Source: Phascolomyces articulosus
Lineage: Eukaryota; Mucoromycota; Mucoromycetes; Mucorales; Lichtheimiaceae
Assembly (NCBI GenBank): GCA_025677815.1
Contig: JAIXMP010000011.1
Location: forward strand, 1,116,001 to 1,180,000
Direction: 5' to 3'
DNA: 64,000 nucleotides
This document shows, in pieces, positions 34,305 to 44,542 of the stretch. Made by a program: the position numbers and the translations under genes. Each line of letters opens with the position of its first letter. Position 1 is the stretch's first letter. The notes below the pieces were generated by a model. That model was not told the origin of the DNA, made no database searches, and saw nothing but the letters and a program-made list of their open reading frames with translations.

Positions 34305-34559
34305 CTAAACCGAGGAACTTGGCCAAGTGAAGAACACGGTCAGTACGAGCCGAAGCATCGTGACGGAAAAAGACAGAATTGGCCAGAGGACACCAGAAGC
34401 AACAACAGCAGCCCGTTCAGGGTGCTTGTACCAGCAATAATCAATGATTTTGTGGATGACGACAACGGAAACGTACATTCAAACATGGAGAACAGTAACT
34501 GCGGTAATCAACGGAAGTGTTGAACCGACATCGCGTAGCAACGTAGAAAAGGTAGGCAT
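34305..34559 (-). pseudogene. Hydrophobic frame with one in-frame TGA, overlapping the repetitive ORF
   Basis: An ATG at 34557-34559 starts MPTFSTLLRDVGSTLPLITA and the frame runs to a TGA directly before a second in-frame ATG (34476-34478). After that it continues MYVSVVVIHKIIDYCWYK and ERAAVVASGVLWPILSFSV, then VTMLRLVLTVFF, to a stop near 34305. Without the TGA this would be one membrane-like protein of about 84 residues. Its 3' part overlaps the open region of the repetitive ORF in another frame (34305-34416), so a frameshift between the two is a possible explanation. Confidence 0.3.
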
Positions 34560-35343
34560 GACGAGAAAAAAAGGTGGGAAGGTAAGGAAAAAAAAATCAA
34601 GGGAGCGGGCCAATTTTTTATTTATTTATTACTCTCTTTGGAAAATTCCCACTCAGCTACTATTACTCAGAATGTCAAAATTCAGGAACGGTTGTCATGG
34701 CAACTTGTATTTGCTGCCAATGACAATGACCATTATTATTATTATTATTTATTTATAGCTGTAACACTATTTTTATTTTTATTTCTGTTACTATATTGTT
34801 TTCTATATTTCTTTATAATAACTAAGCTGTGTGAATTATCAGGTAGTACTCTTCTTTAGTCTTACAAAATTATTTGCTGCATAAACTTTTTGTATCGGTG
34901 GTGATACCATGAAACAAACTATTAATACAAAACTCAAAATAAAACTGTAAAATAGAAGTCTTTATCAAACTGTGCATTATTATTAGTGTATCCATGGTTC
35001 ATATAAAAATATCTAATCCACTGAAATCATTCAACCATCTGTGTAGCAACTAAGTATTTTTTTGACATTGTTGTTCTTATTTTATACATTCTTGAGTAAA
35101 CTTATTATTTATACACTCTTTAACGAAATGAATCATTAAAATCGTAAAAAGAAGGTAAAGAGGTAGAAAGAAAAGAATAACTTTTTTAATGAGAAATACG
35201 TTTTAGAAGAATGAATAAAGGTGAATGATCGATTGGGAAGGAATGAAATGTATAGGGGAAAAGTAACTACTTTTTCAAAAAGAGAATAATAAATGCTACT
35301 AAAATATTCTATGGTACAATACGGAAAACTTGTTTTTTTTATC
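34560..35343. other. AT-rich intergenic, no gene seen
   Basis: Between the 31-34.6 kb island and the aconitase fragment the sequence becomes AT-rich again, with ATT repeats near 34734-34756. I see nothing that reads as a conserved protein. Confidence 0.5.
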
Positions 35344-35522
35344 TTAAGCTGATTCAGCCTTTTCCTTGATAAGGTTAAGAGCACTACCCTTTTGGAACCA
35401 TTCAATTTGATCCACACTCATGGTATGCTTAGCATCAATAATCAATTGACTTCCATCTTCCTTGGTGACAAGCAATTGAACAGGTTTACCAGGAGTCGAG
35501 TCCTTTATTTTTGATAGCCAAC
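35344..35522 (-). pseudogene. Isolated last exon of an aconitase gene
   Basis: The frame is intact from an AATAG acceptor at 35522 to the stop at 35344 and encodes 58 residues. It reads WLSKIKDSTPGKPVQLLVT, then KHTMSVDQIEWFQKGSALNL and IKEKAESA. This is the characteristic C-terminus of aconitate hydratase (HTM...QIEWF..GSALN). A full aconitase has about 750-780 residues. The upstream 540 bp (35523-36060) contains no further aconitase exon at the intron lengths usual here, so the copy seems 5'-truncated. The unbroken frame suggests a recent event, or a distant upstream exon that I could not see. Confidence 0.7.
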
Positions 35523-36188
35523 CTATTACGATTCATGGTAAATGCGTTGTATTATAGTGCATGCAAGTTGAAAACTATATTCTGTGGTACTATTCTAGGC
35601 ATATAAACAGCGTAAAGCATATTGCATTTCCAAATTTATATGCGGCTTAATACAATATATGAGTTGTCAGTCCAACAACCAATATACTTTCTACATATAT
35701 TTATTATATTCTATGATGTCGGGTTAGGATAAAAATAATAATTTTCTCTTTTTGGCTCTACTCGTCCATCGAATTGTTTCTGGAAGTGTAACCATAGTAA
35801 TATGCCAGCCATTCTATATATAATTGGTAATTATACGTCATTTCGCACATTATATAATAATTTGCTTGGCAACAAATATATAATGCTCATTAATTTATTT
35901 GATATCAATGGGTCCGATAGAAAGAGACAAGGAATAGAGTCTTATATAATAATAATAAAGTTCATTAGATCATTGTGTCATGAATTGATGTTTTTTTTCT
36001 GGTACTTTCCACCAGGTTATGGATGTGTTTTAATTTTCATCAAATTATAGGCTGCGCAGGAATTACTTTTTCTTCTCCTTCTCCTTTGTTTCACACTGAC
36101 TTTTCTTTCATTATATCATATTTTTTCTTTCTTATTAATTAAACTGTATTCTTATTATACCTTAACAACTTAAAAAAAATACGCCATA
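35523..36188. other. Intergenic, no gene seen
   Basis: AT-rich DNA upstream of both the aconitase fragment (minus) and the RING gene (plus). It should contain the RING gene promoter and possibly its first exon, because no ATG is available at the visible 5' exon. Confidence 0.45.
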
Positions 36189-36954
36189 TTGGATTCACGA
36201 AGGAGAGAAAAACACGGACCTGGGGGAGTCTTTTCGATTCCAAGGCTTCAACCTTTGCAAAATGCAAAGCAATGCATGGAATGTAGTTCCCCTTTTAATC
36301 TTTTTCGCCCAAAATATCATTGTCTGTCATGTGGTAATATAAATCTCTTGTTTTATTTGATCATCATTCAATATTATAGACTATTCATAGTTTCTTGTTC
36401 TGTTCTATAGGAAGTGTAGTATGTGGTCCTTGCTCGAGTAATCGGCGAACACTTCCAAAGTTTGGTTATAGCAAGTAAAGTCTCCTGTTCTTTTCTATAA
36501 CACAATTCAAGAAAAGCTTATATTTCAATGGGAAACTAAACTAACAGAAACCTTAATATATTATACTAATAGTCCTGTAAGATGTTGTAATACCTGTGAT
36601 ACCTTGATCCAAATGCAACAAATGAACTCTGCCCATTTACATGCCATGCCTTTAAAACAATTAAAGAAATATATTGCTGCTTATAATTTACCTGCTAAGG
36701 GCGCCATTGAAAAAGATGATCTCGTCAAGATTATAATCAATACTCGTCCTATTTCCAATGCAAGTGAAGTATATTATCGAATGCATCGAGCTTCCCTTCC
36801 CTCAGTACCACAGACTCAACAGGAACAAAAACCCGAAGAGGAAAATTCGTCGTCACCCTTTTCTAATTTTATCAATGATATTTTTGGTGGAGGAAATTCT
36901 AATAATCAAAAGAAACAAGAAGAGCAAAATCGTCGTCAACAACAGCAACAACAA

Positions 36955-36985
<31 letters not shown>

Positions 36986-37678
36986 GCCAACAACAACAAG
37001 AGTATCTCAGACAACAACAACGTCAACAGCAGGAAGCTTATAGACAACAATATGCTCGGCAACATGAACAACAGCAAGAAGAACAAAGAAGACAACAGGA
37101 ACAATTGGCTAGACAAGAACAACAAAGAAGACAAGAAGAAGAGGAACAAAGGAGACGACGGCAACAACAACAGGAACAGGAACAATATAAACCGTCCCCA
37201 CCTTCAGTTCGTAAAGATGACATGCTTTCATTGGATGATATGATTCGATCCAAGATTGAACCAGGTTCATTATCCGTTCGAACTCTCAAATCGATATTAA
37301 AGGCCAACTTTGTTGAACAGTCGCATGTATTGGAAAAATCTGACTTGGTATCTCGGGTAGAGCGATTAGCCAATCAACGTAAAAAAGAATTAGCAGATAA
37401 AGAAGGTGGAAGTACAGCGACATCGGATGATTCATTATGTCGTATCTGTTTAGATGCTGAACAAAATTGTGTTTTTCTGGATTGTGGACACATGGTGACT
37501 TGTATGGATTGCGCTAAACAGGTAAAAAAAATTGACAAAAAAACAGGGTTTTTGTATTTTTTTTAAAGAAAAGCTTATTGATCCATATCGTTTTTTTTAA
37601 TAGCTCGTGTCATCCAAGAATGAATGTCCTATATGTCGTGAGCCAATACTGAAACTTGTGCATGTATTCCGCTCTTGA
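36189..37678 (+). CDS. FYVE-like/RING E3 ubiquitin ligase, rififylin (RFFL/RNF34) type; 5' end unresolved
   Basis: Exons: up to 36333, 36411-36474, 36573-37521 and 37604-37678. The first three together form a FYVE-like zinc finger (CMECSSPFNLFRPKYHCLSCG, here C-x2-C ... C-x2-C, continuing VVCGPCSS and RCCNTCDT). A SAP-like helical segment follows (HAMPLKQLKKYIAAYNLPAK), then a long poly-Gln/Arg/Glu region (about 36930-37190), a second SAP-like segment (SLSVRTLKSILKAN) and a C-terminal C3HC4 RING (CRICLDAEQNCVFLDCGH, then CMDCAKQ-LVSSKNECPICREPI). This order matches metazoan RFFL/RNF34, ligases linked to endosomes and stress signalling. The 5' exon is open back to an in-frame stop just upstream of 36189 and contains no suitable ATG before the zinc finger, so the start lies in an unseen upstream exon. 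Confidence 0.8.
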
Positions 37679-38231
37679 TGAATGAATGAAGGAGGGGAAG
37701 GAAAAAAGGAGTATATCAATGAGCATGAAAAAGAAGTATTATATATATTATTATATAGCCTTACTCCGCATCCGCTACTGTACTTCTACTGCTGTTGTTG
37801 TTAGTTGTTGTTATATTCTTTCTTCTTCTTCCAATATAAACTTCAGGAGAAAAAAGATATGGTAATGAACAAGGGGATGGATGAAAGCAAAAAAAGAAAA
37901 AAAAACTTCCTCCAATAATTTTTCGTTTGGTTAAATCAAGAAAACATGGACAAGATGTATATATTTAGTAGAGAAGAAGGGAGAAAAAGGTTATTATCAT
38001 TTTTATTATCCAATTCTATTCAAAAACACACGCATTCAACTCACTCGCACACAAACATATCTTTTATATATAAATATAATATACACCTTGCTATACCTTT
38101 TTATTTTCTGTCTCTCTTCCTCTCTTTCTTTTTTTTTTCTTTTATTTTCTATTTATCATATATAATTTTTCTCTTCAATAATACTAATATAATCATAATC
38201 ATAATACAAATTGTACGTAATACATCATATA
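37679..38231. other. Intergenic between RING gene and wall protein
   Basis: 3' flank of the RING gene and upstream region of the Kre9/Knh1-like gene. T-rich pyrimidine blocks lie at about 38100-38150, just before the downstream ATG, a common promoter feature in fungi. I see no gene. Confidence 0.45.
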
Positions 38232-38825
38232 ATGTCAACGACAAAATCAGTCATTCTCATCCTTATTTTATCAACAATAATACAAAGTGTGACATCCATT
38301 GGTATCCAAGCATCCACTCATGATTTCAATATTACATCCCCTCTTGATCATGGTGTTTATGTGTGTGGCCAAATGTTACCTATTACTTATGTCTTACTTG
38401 GCGATTCATCCGGTCTTGAACTCAACATTTATATGCGTCCTTTGGATGTGAATGCGACCACAGCCATCATTGCTGAAAAAGCCGATGTATCCGAAGATGC
38501 TTCCTCCGTGGTGACAATTAACAAAGAAACCTTTTGGGAACACTCCTATAATTATCGTATTCCACAAACCGCTCCCTCGGGTAACTATGAAATCGTCTTT
38601 GAATCCGTCGATGCAGGTGAAAATACAACCATTCCTATTACTGTACGTCCATTTGTATCCACTTCAGCAGCACCTAGTGCCACAGGTTCCTCCTCTTCTC
38701 TTTCACCCAGTAATTCGATATCCACCCCCTCAACTTCTTCAAGTATATACTCTCAACGCAAGCATAGCGGTGTTGTTTTTTCACTTGTCGGATTCATAAG
38801 TGGTTTCATTTTATTTGTATTATAA
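38232..38825 (+). CDS. Kre9/Knh1-like secreted GPI-anchored protein
   Basis: A single exon codes for 197 residues. The ATG at 38232 opens a signal peptide (TTKSVILILILSTIIQSVTS). The following domain reads FNITSPLDHGVYVCGQMLPI and contains ITYVLLGDSSGLELNIYM and PQTAPSGNYEIVFESV, the pattern of the yeast Kre9/Knh1 N-terminal Ig-like domain found in many fungal surface proteins. A Ser/Thr/Pro-rich stalk (about residues 140-170) is followed by a hydrophobic C-terminus (VVFSLVGFISGFILFVL) suited to GPI attachment. Several N-glycosylation sequons are visible (for example NIT, NAT, NTT). It probably sits at the plasma membrane or wall; a role in beta-1,6-glucan assembly is known only for the yeast relatives. 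Confidence 0.8.
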   Translation: MSTTKSVILILILSTIIQSVTSIGIQASTHDFNITSPLDHGVYVCGQMLPITYVLLGDSSGLELNIYMRPLDVNATTAIIAEKADVSEDASSVVTINKETFWEHSYNYRIPQTAPSGNYEIVFESVDAGENTTIPITVRPFVSTSAAPSATGSSSSLSPSNSISTPSTSSSIYSQRKHSGVVFSLVGFISGFILFVL

Positions 38826-38973
38826 AATATCATGAATTCTCTTATGTCATATACATCTGAAAGGCAAATCCTATTTATTATAGTCTAAATCTTTTTAGCT
38901 TTAAAATTTTTATAATAATAAAAAATTACCCTCTTCTTTTTATAACAATATAAAAGCATACCTACACAACACA

Positions 38974-39718
38974 ATGTCTACTGAATATAATCATTTACCC
39001 AAACAATTAAAGAACCATTATATTTTGGCTCGTCATGGTTTCTCCTTGGCCAATAATGATAAACTCATTTGCTCAAACCCTGAGATTGCCATTCCTGAGG
39101 TCGGTGGTCCAAGAAATACCGGTTATGGTTTACATGAAATTGGTGTTGAACAAGTCGAAGCATCGGCTAAAACATTAGCTCAACATCTTGGTGATAAAAA
39201 AGATCAAGTCAAAGTGTTCTGTTCCCCCTTTTTACGTACAAAGGTAAATTTTTCAATTGATTTTTTTAATATGTTTGATAACTATAGACCCCCAAAAGAA
39301 GCTCATGTCCTATTATAAAAAAAAAAAGCAAACAGCACAAATCTTTTCCAAGGGACTAGGTGTTACTGTTGAACCTACACCAAATTTGGCTCTTCGTGAA
39401 CGCTTCTATGGTAAATTCGATATGACCTCAGATGAAAATTACAAGTTATGTTGGATTGATGATAATGCTGCCCCTGACCATGGTGAACACAGTCAATATG
39501 GTATTGAATCAACAAGCAGTGTTGTGGATCGTACCACTCAATTTATTGTCGATCATATTGAATCCAAGATGGAAAATCAAACCGTATTGCTTGTTGCTCA
39601 TGGTGATGTAGTTCAATGTATGATCACTGCATTCCGAAACATTGAATCGTATCGACATCGTGAAGTCAAACATGTGGATACTGCCAATTGGCGTGATATG
39701 GTGGAAGAAGTAGCATAA
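38974..39718 (+). CDS. Histidine phosphatase (phosphoglycerate-mutase-like)
   Basis: Two exons, 38974-39243 and 39329-39718, give 219 residues. The catalytic N-terminal motif is LARHGFSLAN (RHG with nucleophilic histidine) and the second active-site histidine lies in LLVAHGDVVQC. A substrate-pocket loop (RNTGYGLHEIGVEQVEAS) and LALRERFYGKFDM follow the branch-1 layout. The intron acceptor sits at the end of an A run (AAAAAG before CAA) with no pyrimidine tract; it was chosen because it alone continues the frame as RTK-QTAQIFSKGLG. The substrate is not predictable; relatives act on phosphorylated sugars or other small metabolites. Confidence 0.8.
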
Positions 39719-39726
39719 AAATATTA

Positions 39727-40949
39727 TTATGATTTATTTTCATCAACATCGTTATTATTATTACTAAGGGATTGTAAAAGTGCAGTAGACATGACACTAT
39801 ATATTTTAGAACATCCATCAATGCATTTTTCAACAGCCTATATATAGAAAAAAGTAGAATACCAACGAAAAATATAGAGAATGTATTATTAGAACCAATG
39901 TTATTCGTATTATTATTTTTTATTTCCATGTTGTTGAACTGACCTGAGATATGATGGCTGGATCGGATATACCAGATTGTAAAATATGTGTTACTTCATT
40001 TAATGATGGCATATAAGAGATCATGACATCACCTTCCTTTTGTTGTTCTTCTGCTTCTGTTCCATCCATAATAATTTGTTTCTCTGACAGTACCTGTATA
40101 AAATATGATATATCAAAAAATGATAATACGAGTTTAGTATATAAAAAAGACCAAACTACATCAATCCACGGATTTCATCCAAAAGAAACAGAGTTCCTTA
40201 CCGCAGAACATGCTGTGACTTGATCCAACATCTCAATACCAGCATCCGCTAACGCTGTACTTGCTGCAACAATAGCAGCCGCCAAACAAGAACTTGTACC
40301 ATCATTTTCTAATACATTGATATAGATATCGACTGCTGATTTGGGTAACAATTCCAATCGTACGGCAGGTGCAAGTGCTTCAACCAATACTTGTGAATAC
40401 CCTTTTTCTTCTGAATCACGCATATGGGTTCGTCGCTTTGTGCAAGAAAAAGTTGAGAATTTAAATTCGCAGTTGAGTGTACCATTGCTAGAAAATCCTG
40501 CTCGTTTCATTTGACGTGGACCATATCTAGAAGAATAAAATTTTGCGTGAGTTGTTGGATAGAAACTTTTGTGCTGGTAATATATGCTTAAAAAACGCGA
40601 TCGTCCTAATGAAAAACTTTGTATGTTGAGAGATTCTTACACTGCACACACGGCTTTTGTATTTCCAACTTCAATGTAGGCTGAACCATTGGCTTGGGTT
40701 ACTAAACCAGTTTTAAGAACTTTTGTAGGATACGCGAAAATACATTGTATTAGTTACTCACAGAAAAACAAACAGTTCTTTTTTCGATTAACAACAATCT
40801 ATAAAATACTTACAAATGGGCCGAAGATCATCAATGGTACGTTGATCAACACGTTTACCACCTTTATCTAATAAAGGGGTTCGCACCGGTACATTTTTTA
40901 AAATAGGTGCGATGCTTTGTTCTGGTCCATTCACACGTCGACGATCCAT
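39727..40949 (-). CDS. MTR3: RNA exosome ring subunit, MTR3/EXOSC6-like
   Basis: This protein forms part of the six-subunit RNase PH-like ring of the RNA exosome. The start ATG at 40947-40949 gives MDRRRVNGPEQSIAP, close to the N-terminus of EXOSC6. The fold reads QTKAVCAVYGPRQ-like in the second exon (GSAYIEVGNTKAVCAVYGPR), then LNCEFKFSTFSCTKRRTHMR, LVEALAPAVRLELLPKSAVD and YINVLENDGTSSCLAAAIVA. The C-terminal part (VLSEKQIIMDGTEAEEQQ, then HILQSGISDPAIISQ) fits the family. Five short exons are joined by GT-AG introns. Like other eukaryotic ring subunits it is expected to be catalytically inactive. It is tail-to-tail with the histidine phosphatase, with 8 bp between the stop codons. Confidence 0.85.
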
Positions 40950-41068
40950 TATTATTTTGACAAGTATCACAAGAAAAAAAAAAGTTGTTTGAAAAAAAAA
41001 GAGGTCGCTGCTTGAACGAAAGGAAAAATTGGCTCTTCTATATATTCGTATCCTCTTGCCTTTTAATT

Positions 41069-42799
41069 ATGTCAACCTCGAACACCGCGTTTGCCCTGCA
41101 AGAAGCTGACAGCTACATTGGTAATATAATGAACCAACCTATTTTTTGTTCAATATTCAATAAAAGAAACTGCTAATATTAATATGGAATTCATTGTGTA
41201 TTCCCTTTTTCCTCATTGGCTATAGATTATGAAACATTCTTATCCGAGAGTTTTGATGCCAATAAATATGCGGATAGCATCATTCACGATGGAGGGGATG
41301 CACAAACAGCACTTTCCAAACTAGCGTTTAGTATTGCTAGTATTGATAAACAAATCCAAAATGAAGTGGCCAACAACTATGATACATTATTAGGACAAGT
41401 CCGTGGTATTCGAGAGCTGGAGATTGTTTTATCAACTGTTCAAAGTAATATCACTGAACTTAAAAGTTCTTTGAATCGGTAAGTGCCTATATATATAGTG
41501 GGGTTCGGATTTATCAAATAATAGGATCAAAGCATACTCATAGGAAGGGGGGGTGGTTTTTTTTAGGTTAGCAGGAAAGATTCGTGATCCATACCAACAA
41601 TTAAATACATATACCATCCAACTAGAACATTTACATCAATCAGCAGATTTACTACGTCGGTTACATCGATTTGTTGTCCTTGTACGTCGACTTGAAACTC
41701 AATTGGATCGAGATATAGCAGCAGCAGCATTAACAATCCATGAAATTGGTAAATATATAAAAAGGAATAACTAAGTTCATACTAGCTCGATATTAACAAA
41801 AAAAATAAAAAAATAAAGGAATTATATCAAAGGAATCCGATTTTGATGGGATTGATATTGTCACACAAGAAGAAACGTTTATTGGAAATGCAAAACAGCA
41901 AATCGAAAATGAAGCCAATACATTGTTACGAGAAGGAGTCCAACAACAAAACCAAAGCAAAATGGCAGCTGGTCTGCAAATCTTGTACAATATGAAACAA
42001 ATGGAAACTCAAGTACAATCCTTGATTACGCATATGTTGAATGAATTAACAACCGATATCCGACTTGCTGTTGATATGTCTTCTTTACAAAAACAAATGC
42101 GAGGTACGTAAGGAAATAAGATTGTTGTTTCTTAGAAGGAAGAGAGGAAAGGATCAATTCATGCAGTATATATATATATATATATATGTAGCATCCTCCT
42201 CAGGTCCAGCAGTCCGCCGTGTAAATAACGAACCCACGTTTGGTAAACAAGGTCAATGGCAACAAGCTGTTTGGAAACGCATGGAAACATTGTTTCGAAC
42301 CATGGGAGAAGGATGTATTCAAATCTATGCATTGGAAAAAGTATTAGAGATCAAAAAGGATTCCTTTTTACAAGTATCCTATTTGGAAGAAGTACTCAAG
42401 ACCCTGGATGCGACCAGTTTAGCAAGTCGGTTTTGGCGTATGTTGGCCATGAATTTTGAAAAGGAATTACGTGAAGCTACCAAAACATCTGGATTTTTGA
42501 GAAATACCTTTGTGAATGAATATGACAAGTTGCATCGCTTATTACAAGAATTTTTATCTCAAGTGGCTGTTCATAATGGTGTATCCCTTTCTGATTTTTC
42601 ACAAAGGTAAAATGATCAGTCATAATGATTCTATTATGATCTATATACTCATATTATTCTCTTTTAAATATATCTATATAGCCCCGAATATATTATTATG
42701 CAACGTAGTATCAGCATTTTTGATAGAGCATCCAAATCATCTTCTGCCACAGCAGCGGCAGCGGCAGCAAGTAGAACTTTAAATAGTCATACCAAATAA
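41069..42799 (+). CDS. COG5: Conserved oligomeric Golgi complex subunit 5 (COG5)
   Basis: COG5 tethers retrograde vesicles at the Golgi as part of COG lobe B. Six exons join in phase: 41069-41120, 41226-41478, 41567-41748, 41819-42103, 42192-42606 and 42682-42799, giving 434 residues, close to the size of yeast Cog5. The N-terminal signature is DYETFLSESFDANKYADSII with the coiled coil ASIDKQIQNEVANNYDTLLG. Further family segments are HQSADLLRRLHRFVVLVRR and the later FWRMLAMNFEKELREAT, with an Ala-rich C-terminus. Animal COG5 is about twice as long, so this is the short fungal form. The intron before exon 4 ends AATAAAG without a clear pyrimidine tract. Confidence 0.85.
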
Positions 42800-42897
42800 T
42801 TTAATAACATTTATATATAATATTTACTAGATGACACGAAAAGAAATAATAAAAGAATCTGGAATTGATTTGGGTTGTATACAGATAGATTTTTTTT

Positions 42898-43914
42898 TTA
42901 CAATTCAACATGTTCAACAGTGTCCATAGGCAATTCACCAGAATCAGCAATGACAACATCCACATCAGGCTTATCACGACGATTGGTCTTTGTATTTTCA
43001 ATCTTGGTCACAATATCCATGCCTTCCAAAACCTTACCGAACACAACATGACGACCATCCAACCAAGAAGTCTTGACAGTAGTAATGAAAAATTGAGAAC
43101 CGTTGGTGTTCTATATAAAACAGTCGTCATCAGGATGTTTTAGTTTAAGTTCTATCTCCTTCACCAGATCTCTCCATTGTTTTGATATATAAAGTATACA
43201 ACTTTACCTTTCCAGCATTAGCCATAGATAAAACACCGGGGCCAGTGTGGTGTAATTTGAAGTTTTCATCCTCAAACTTGGCAGCTTTATAGTATACAAA
43301 CAAGTTGAAAAAAATTAGTTTTTTGAAACGGTTTCTCGATATTTGATAACAAAATCTCATTGTCGTATAAAACATTAAATCAAACAAAAATATAAATTCC
43401 AATAGACATACTTTCATAGATGGATTTACCACCAGTACCATCACCATTGGTAAAATCACCACCTTGAATCATAAAGTTCTTGATAACACGATGGAAAGCA
43501 GATCCCTTATATCCGAAACCCTTTTCACCGGTAGCCAATGCTCTGAAGTTTTCAGCAGTCTTGGGAACAGTCTAAAGCAAAAAAAAAAAAGTGAAACGAC
43601 CGTGTGTTTTAGTTTAACTGATTTATAAAAGATAAAGAAATATAGGATTATCATAGTATTATATTTACCCCGCCATACAAGCCGATTACAATACGACCAA
43701 GATCTTCATCGCCTTGCTTAATGTCAAAGTAGACTTCGTATAAAAAAAAAGTGAAATGAGTAAATAGTGCTTACATGTATAAAAAAAGTTAAAATATTTT
43801 TATTTATTTACCCTTATTAGTGACAAGAGGTCCCTTCTTTGCAGACACGTAAGAAACGGTAGAAAGCAAAACAAGAAGAGTGACAATGAAAACAGGAATA
43901 CGGAAACGCGCCAT
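42898..43914 (-). CDS. Cyclophilin B-type peptidyl-prolyl isomerase, ER-retained
   Basis: Five exons, the first two being 43914-43812 and 43733-43669. The ATG at 43912-43914 opens a signal peptide ([21 protein letters not shown]). The cyclophilin core is complete: [40 protein letters not shown], the catalytic arginine in [35 protein letters not shown], and [20 protein letters not shown] with the drug-contacting Trp. The C-terminus is HVEL, an HDEL-like ER retrieval signal. It is expected to assist proline isomerisation and collagen- or secretory-protein folding in the ER. The gene is divergent from ataxin-2, 628 bp away. Confidence 0.92.
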
Positions 43915-44542
43915 GATGATGAAGTTTCAGAATGAAGAAAACGAAAGAAACAGAGAATTGCCACGTCGGCTGCCGTTGTCCGCTGGGATGGTGGTCCGTG
44001 TTTTTCAGAATCCGAATTATGGACACTCGCTCTGTTATGCTAAAACAAAACCTTGACATTTTTATGTTTATAATAATGAAAATAAAAGATACCAGTTTCA
44101 TTATTACCACCATCATTTGTATGACTGATTCCATTTAATGATAATAAAATTAATGATGAAATATATAAACAGAGTGAGATGAAAAAAGGTTGGTGATCAT
44201 ATATAGTGACGATAATAATAATAATAAAAAATGACATTGTTCCACAATGTCGTACGGCTCTTTCTTTTTCAAATTGCTTGCTGGCTGAAAACTTCATATT
44301 TTTTTGGCTACTCCTCTTTTTTATTGGAACATAAGGTCTCCATTTTCGAGTTAGATTTTCTTCTTTTTTTTCATATATGGGAGCTGATCTCCTTATTTTT
44401 CATTTGAATTTTCTTTATTTGTAATATTTTTTCTCTTTTTTTTTCTGTATATTTTTTTTATAAAAAGAGAGCCATAAACATCTAATTTCTTTTTTTCATT
44501 TTCTGGGGGTCAAAAAAAAAAGATAAAAAAGAGAGACACATC
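43915..44542. promoter_or_regulatory. Divergent promoter region, cyclophilin B (-) and ataxin-2 (+)
   Basis: Between two divergent ATGs. The half near ataxin-2 is strongly T-rich (about 44290-44500), and the ATG is preceded by an A-rich leader. A CCACGTCGGC word lies near 43962-43971. This resembles an unfolded-protein-response CACG core, which would suit an ER chaperone gene, but the match is partial. No transcription start can be fixed. Confidence 0.35.

Noticed and set aside
31000..34559. Retrotransposon or DNA transposon
   Set aside because: I found no reverse transcriptase, integrase, transposase or helicase motif, and no terminal repeats. It stays a possibility only as a finding.
36758..37373. 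Poly-Asn, poly-Leu and Cys-rich ORFs across the poly-Gln region
   Set aside because: They are other-frame and antisense readings of the CAA/CAG-rich part of the RING gene.
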